Of a stretch of 24,627 nucleotides of DNA, positions 22,795-24,627 are shown one piece after another. Within the stretch, counting starts at the first letter, position 1. Each line of letters opens with the position of its first letter. Made by a program: the position numbers and the translations under genes. The notes beneath the pieces are model-generated. The model did not search any database and had not been told where the DNA came from. It saw only the letters and a list, made by a program, of their open reading frames with translations. The stretch is taken from contig CAJUNZ010000033.1 of assembly GCA_910587755.1 (NCBI GenBank), forward strand, positions 2,097 through 26,723. The letters run 5' to 3'. This DNA is from an uncultured Acetatifactor sp. Lineage in GTDB: Bacteria; Bacillota; Clostridia; Lachnospirales; Lachnospiraceae.

Positions 22795-23347
22795 TCTTTT
22801 CCCGGGTCCAGGCGTCGATCTGTTCCTTCAGCTGCCGGAAGAAGGGGGAGAAAGCGGTCTCCTCCCTTCCATAGTCCAGCTGCATCTGATATTCCAGGGG
22901 GAGCCAGGTGGAGATGTCCGACTCATTGTGGGATATGACCGCCTCAAGCTTGTCCAGGGCCTTGTAGGTTCTGGCCTCCCTGGTCTCCAGGGCGTTCATC
23001 TCTTCCAGGAGTCCAAGCCACTGTTCTCTCTGGGGGGAGGGGAAACTTTCCACCCAGCGGGAGAACAGCCGGGCTTCCTTTTTTTCATCGCCTCCGCTCT
23101 TCTCAAAGGCGGGGATATCTCCTGTAAAGGCTTCTCCCAGGTCGTGGATAAGGCACATGCGGATGACACGGTCCATGTCCACATCCCGGAATTCTTCTTC
23201 CCCGGTCAGGAGCAGAGCCATCAGGGCGGTGCGCCAGCTGTGGTCCGCAATGCTCTCCTTCCTTCCCGGTTCTGTAAAGCAATGTCTGGTGTTGGTCTTC
23301 AGCACCGCTGCGGTGGATAATATCTTCAGCATTTCTTCAGGGGTCAT
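22730..23347 (-). CDS. HD-domain phosphohydrolase (YfbR/HDDC2-like)
   Basis: A 205-residue cytoplasmic metal-dependent phosphohydrolase, related to 5'-deoxynucleotidases of the YfbR/HDDC2 type; the exact substrate is unknown. The metal site is visible: His36 in ADHSWR, His68-Asp69 in LIHDLGEA, and an Asp in YKALDKLEAV near 132. Glu72 of the same helix is conserved in this family. The conserved part ends near the LKEQIDAW segment, and the Pro/Ser-rich last 20 or so residues are encoded opposite the 3' end of addA. ATG 23347 has AAGGAAGG eleven bases upstream. A good minus-strand promoter lies at 23499-23527, leaving a leader of about 145 bases that contains short open frames. Confidence 0.88.
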   Translation of the reverse strand: MTPEEMLKILSTAAVLKTNTRHCFTEPGRKESIADHSWRTALMALLLTGEEEFRDVDMDRVIRMCLIHDLGEAFTGDIPAFEKSGGDEKKEARLFSRWVESFPSPQREQWLGLLEEMNALETREARTYKALDKLEAVISHNESDISTWLPLEYQMQLDYGREETAFSPFFRQLKEQIDAWTREKISQEGPQDGRNTESSPSPAAP

Positions 23348-23371
23348 ATGTTTTGTAACCTTCCTTGTAAG

Positions 23372-23476
23372 TCATTGTGGCCTTTGGGGAAAATTAATTA
23401 CTGCCAGGCCGTTTATACAGTGTTTTGCCAGAGAATACTTCTTGATCAGTTCTATCGGGTCCATTTGACGCTTCAT
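23372..23476 (-). CDS. Candidate 34-residue leader peptide upstream of the HD gene
   Basis: A short frame reading MKRQMDPIELIKKYSLAKHC at its start and ending 24 bases before the HD gene. It lies wholly inside the leader predicted from the minus-strand promoter. Its ribosome site is weak (GGAAAAG). A second, overlapping frame of 32 residues starts with ATG at 23492, almost exactly at the predicted transcription start. Neither resembles a protein I know, and either may be non-coding. Confidence 0.25.
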   Translation of the reverse strand: MKRQMDPIELIKKYSLAKHCINGLAVINFPQRPQ

Positions 23477-23498
23477 GTTTTTTCTTTTCCATGAGGCT

Positions 23499-23527
23499 AT
23501 TGTAGCATAAAAGAGTGGAAAAGTCAC
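23499..23527 (-). promoter_or_regulatory. Promoter of the HD-domain gene
   Basis: On the minus strand GTGACT (23527-23522) and TACAAT (23504-23499) are 17 bp apart, and the -10 is extended by TGC. The transcript would start near 23492. Confidence 0.65.
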
Positions 23528-23616
23528 ATGCATTTTCTATGTACATAGTACGTCCTTTTACTGTTGATTTTCAGACATAATTCAAGAAATCTAAAGACAC
23601 TTATAAGAAATATGAA

Positions 23617-23633
23617 TGTCGAATGTTGTCGAA
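23617..23633 (+). promoter_or_regulatory. Tandem Spo0A boxes (0A boxes)
   Basis: Two perfect TGTCGAA sequences at 23617-23623 and 23627-23633 are exactly 10 bp apart. This is the sequence and helical spacing of paired 0A boxes known from Bacillus subtilis abrB and spoIIG. They lie at about -65 to -49 from the predicted start of the Sel1 gene transcript, so control by phosphorylated Spo0A is a direct inference. Confidence 0.65.
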
Positions 23634-23640
23634 TAAATGT

Positions 23641-23675
23641 TTGGACTAGACTATAGTGATTATATGTGCTATAAT
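23641..23675 (+). promoter_or_regulatory. Promoter of the Sel1-repeat gene
   Basis: A perfect TATAAT at 23670-23675 is extended by TGC. TAGACT at 23647-23652 gives a 17-bp spacing with four of six matches. TTGGAC at 23641-23646 is a better -35 sequence but is 23 bp away, like the overlong spacer of the Spo0A-activated spoIIG promoter. The two readings cannot be separated by eye. Confidence 0.65.
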
Positions 23676-23734
23676 TTGATAACAAGATACTAAAATAATG
23701 ATTTATTGATTATGGATGGAGTGGAGAAGACACT

Positions 23735-24627
23735 ATGGATGAGAACACAATGTCTATGGTATCATTAGTGGTTACTGCGGTGTCTGGAATTCTGGCCTTT
23801 TTGGGAAGTATCTTTCAAGGGGCAGCCACAGAGTTTTTAAGGCACAGGAGATCGGAGGATTCTTCTGATTCAGAGGCAAAGAAGTGGATACGGATAATAA
23901 TTGTAATATGTTGGGTATTCTGCATGTGTTCACTGGTGGTTTCGGCCATTTTGTTCTTTCGGAGAGAGCCGGATTTATTTCCGAATGATGCCAGTTCTGG
24001 TTTTGTGGAGGTATCCAGGGAGATCGGAAGGGGCATCTGGTATGAAATGGCTCTTGATTACAGCTATGGACGCAGTACGGAGATTGATGACATAATGGCT
24101 CTGGAGTATTTCCAACTTCTGGAGGATACCAATGCGGATGCCAGAGCTTATGTGGGGTATTACTACTATCGCGGCTGGGGCGGTCTTGAGGCGGACAGAG
24201 AGGAGGCTTTGAAGCGGTATGAGTCTGCCAGGAAGGAGGGCAGTACCATGGCTCTCTGTTTCCTGGCGGAGCACTGTCTGTGTGACACGGAGATGGAAGA
24301 GCGCTATGAGCAGGCTGCTGACTTGTGCAGGCAGGCTGTTGAGGCAGGGTGTGAGAAGGCTTATGGTCTGTTGGGATTCTGTTGTCTGTCAGAAGAATCG
24401 TCTTTGCGGGATTTGGGGCAGGCATTCGATTTTTTTGAGAGGGGCGCAGAAGTGAAAGATGATGCTGCCTTGTATGGGCTGGGGCTCTGCTATCAGGAGG
24501 GATATGTGGTAGACTCAAATGAGGACAGGGCGCTGGAGTGTTTCCGGCAATCTGCTGGTCAAGGCAACACGTATGCAAATGTCCGCTTAGGCAGGTACTA
24601 CTATGATTTGGCGACGGAGGATGGAGA
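23735..24627 (+). CDS. Membrane protein with Sel1-like repeats, 3' end beyond the window
   Basis: An open frame of at least 297 residues, cut by the window end. A first hydrophobic segment spans about residues 8-27 and a second about 51-75, with a charged stretch between them. From about residue 95 on the protein is a helical solenoid of Sel1/TPR-like units, with repeated A-x-x-x-LG-x-x-Y-x-x-G patterns and Lys/Arg-rich turns, as in the ALYGLGLCYQEGY unit. Such repeats bind other proteins. ATG 23735 follows GGAG with eight bases of spacing. Codon use (more TCT, TTA, ATA and TAT) differs from the GC-rich genes before it, so it may have been acquired. Paired 0A boxes upstream suggest expression at the onset of sporulation. 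Confidence 0.85.
   Translation, partial: MDENTMSMVSLVVTAVSGILAFLGSIFQGAATEFLRHRRSEDSSDSEAKKWIRIIIVICWVFCMCSLVVSAILFFRREPDLFPNDASSGFVEVSREIGRGIWYEMALDYSYGRSTEIDDIMALEYFQLLEDTNADARAYVGYYYYRGWGGLEADREEALKRYESARKEGSTMALCFLAEHCLCDTEMEERYEQAADLCRQAVEAGCEKAYGLLGFCCLSEESSLRDLGQAFDFFERGAEVKDDAALYGLGLCYQEGYVVDSNEDRALECFRQSAGQGNTYANVRLGRYYYDLATEDG

Larger units (their letters stand above)
23348..23734. other. Divergent regulatory region between the HD and Sel1 genes
   Basis: An AT-rich stretch without a full-size gene. From left to right it holds the leader of the HD gene with small minus-strand open frames, a minus-strand promoter at 23499-23527, two Spo0A-type boxes at 23617-23633 and a plus-strand promoter ending at 23675. 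I see no tRNA, transposon end or long hairpin in it. Confidence 0.7.

Overview
The window reads as chromosomal DNA of a GC-rich Clostridia, most likely Lachnospiraceae. The reasons are strong AGGAGG-type ribosome sites, a ZTP riboswitch driving a split purine-synthesis pair, a DUF6062 protein, MocR and TetR regulators, an AddA-type recombination nuclease, and perfect tandem Spo0A-type boxes that suggest a spore-former. The genus cannot be fixed from the sequence.

Layout. (1) 1-1498: a GH27 alpha-galactosidase behind a duplicated leader, translationally coupled to a 63-residue zinc-ribbon protein. (2) 1526-3724: a purine module made of a sigma-A promoter, a ZTP riboswitch with terminator, an archaeal-type (PurO-like) IMP cyclohydrolase, a stand-alone AICAR transformylase and a strong hairpin. 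(3) 3812-7905: glnS from its own promoter, then a DUF2225 protein and a MocR-type regulator, closed by a terminator. (4) 7935-9969: an acidic membrane-anchored repeat protein (minus), a TetR regulator (plus) and a DUF6062 Cys/His protein (minus). (5) 10029-12660: an MBOAT acyltransferase with an SGNH hydrolase carrying a 45-bp minisatellite linker, a likely envelope or exopolysaccharide O-acylation pair. (6) 12657-15379: a uracil permease and an M19 dipeptidase, ending in a clear terminator. (7) 15380-22794: a gene-poor stretch, a promoter with an immediate terminator, two ankyrin-repeat genes in tandem, then addA. (8) 22730-23527 (minus): an HD-domain phosphohydrolase whose 3' end overlaps addA. 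(9) 23617-24627: Spo0A-type boxes, a promoter and a twin-membrane-segment Sel1-repeat protein cut by the window end.

How parts work together. The riboswitch senses ZMP/ZTP, and ZMP (AICAR) is the substrate of the transformylase it controls, so the purine module is a textbook feedback loop. MBOAT and SGNH probably move acyl groups across the membrane and onto, or off, a glycan. The least explained part is 15.6-24.6 kb. There, addA lacks an adjacent addB and instead follows two large ankyrin solenoid proteins, and a second solenoid gene (Sel1) lies beyond it under apparent sporulation control. Whether this is one functional unit is inference; the sequence shows only co-orientation and spacing.
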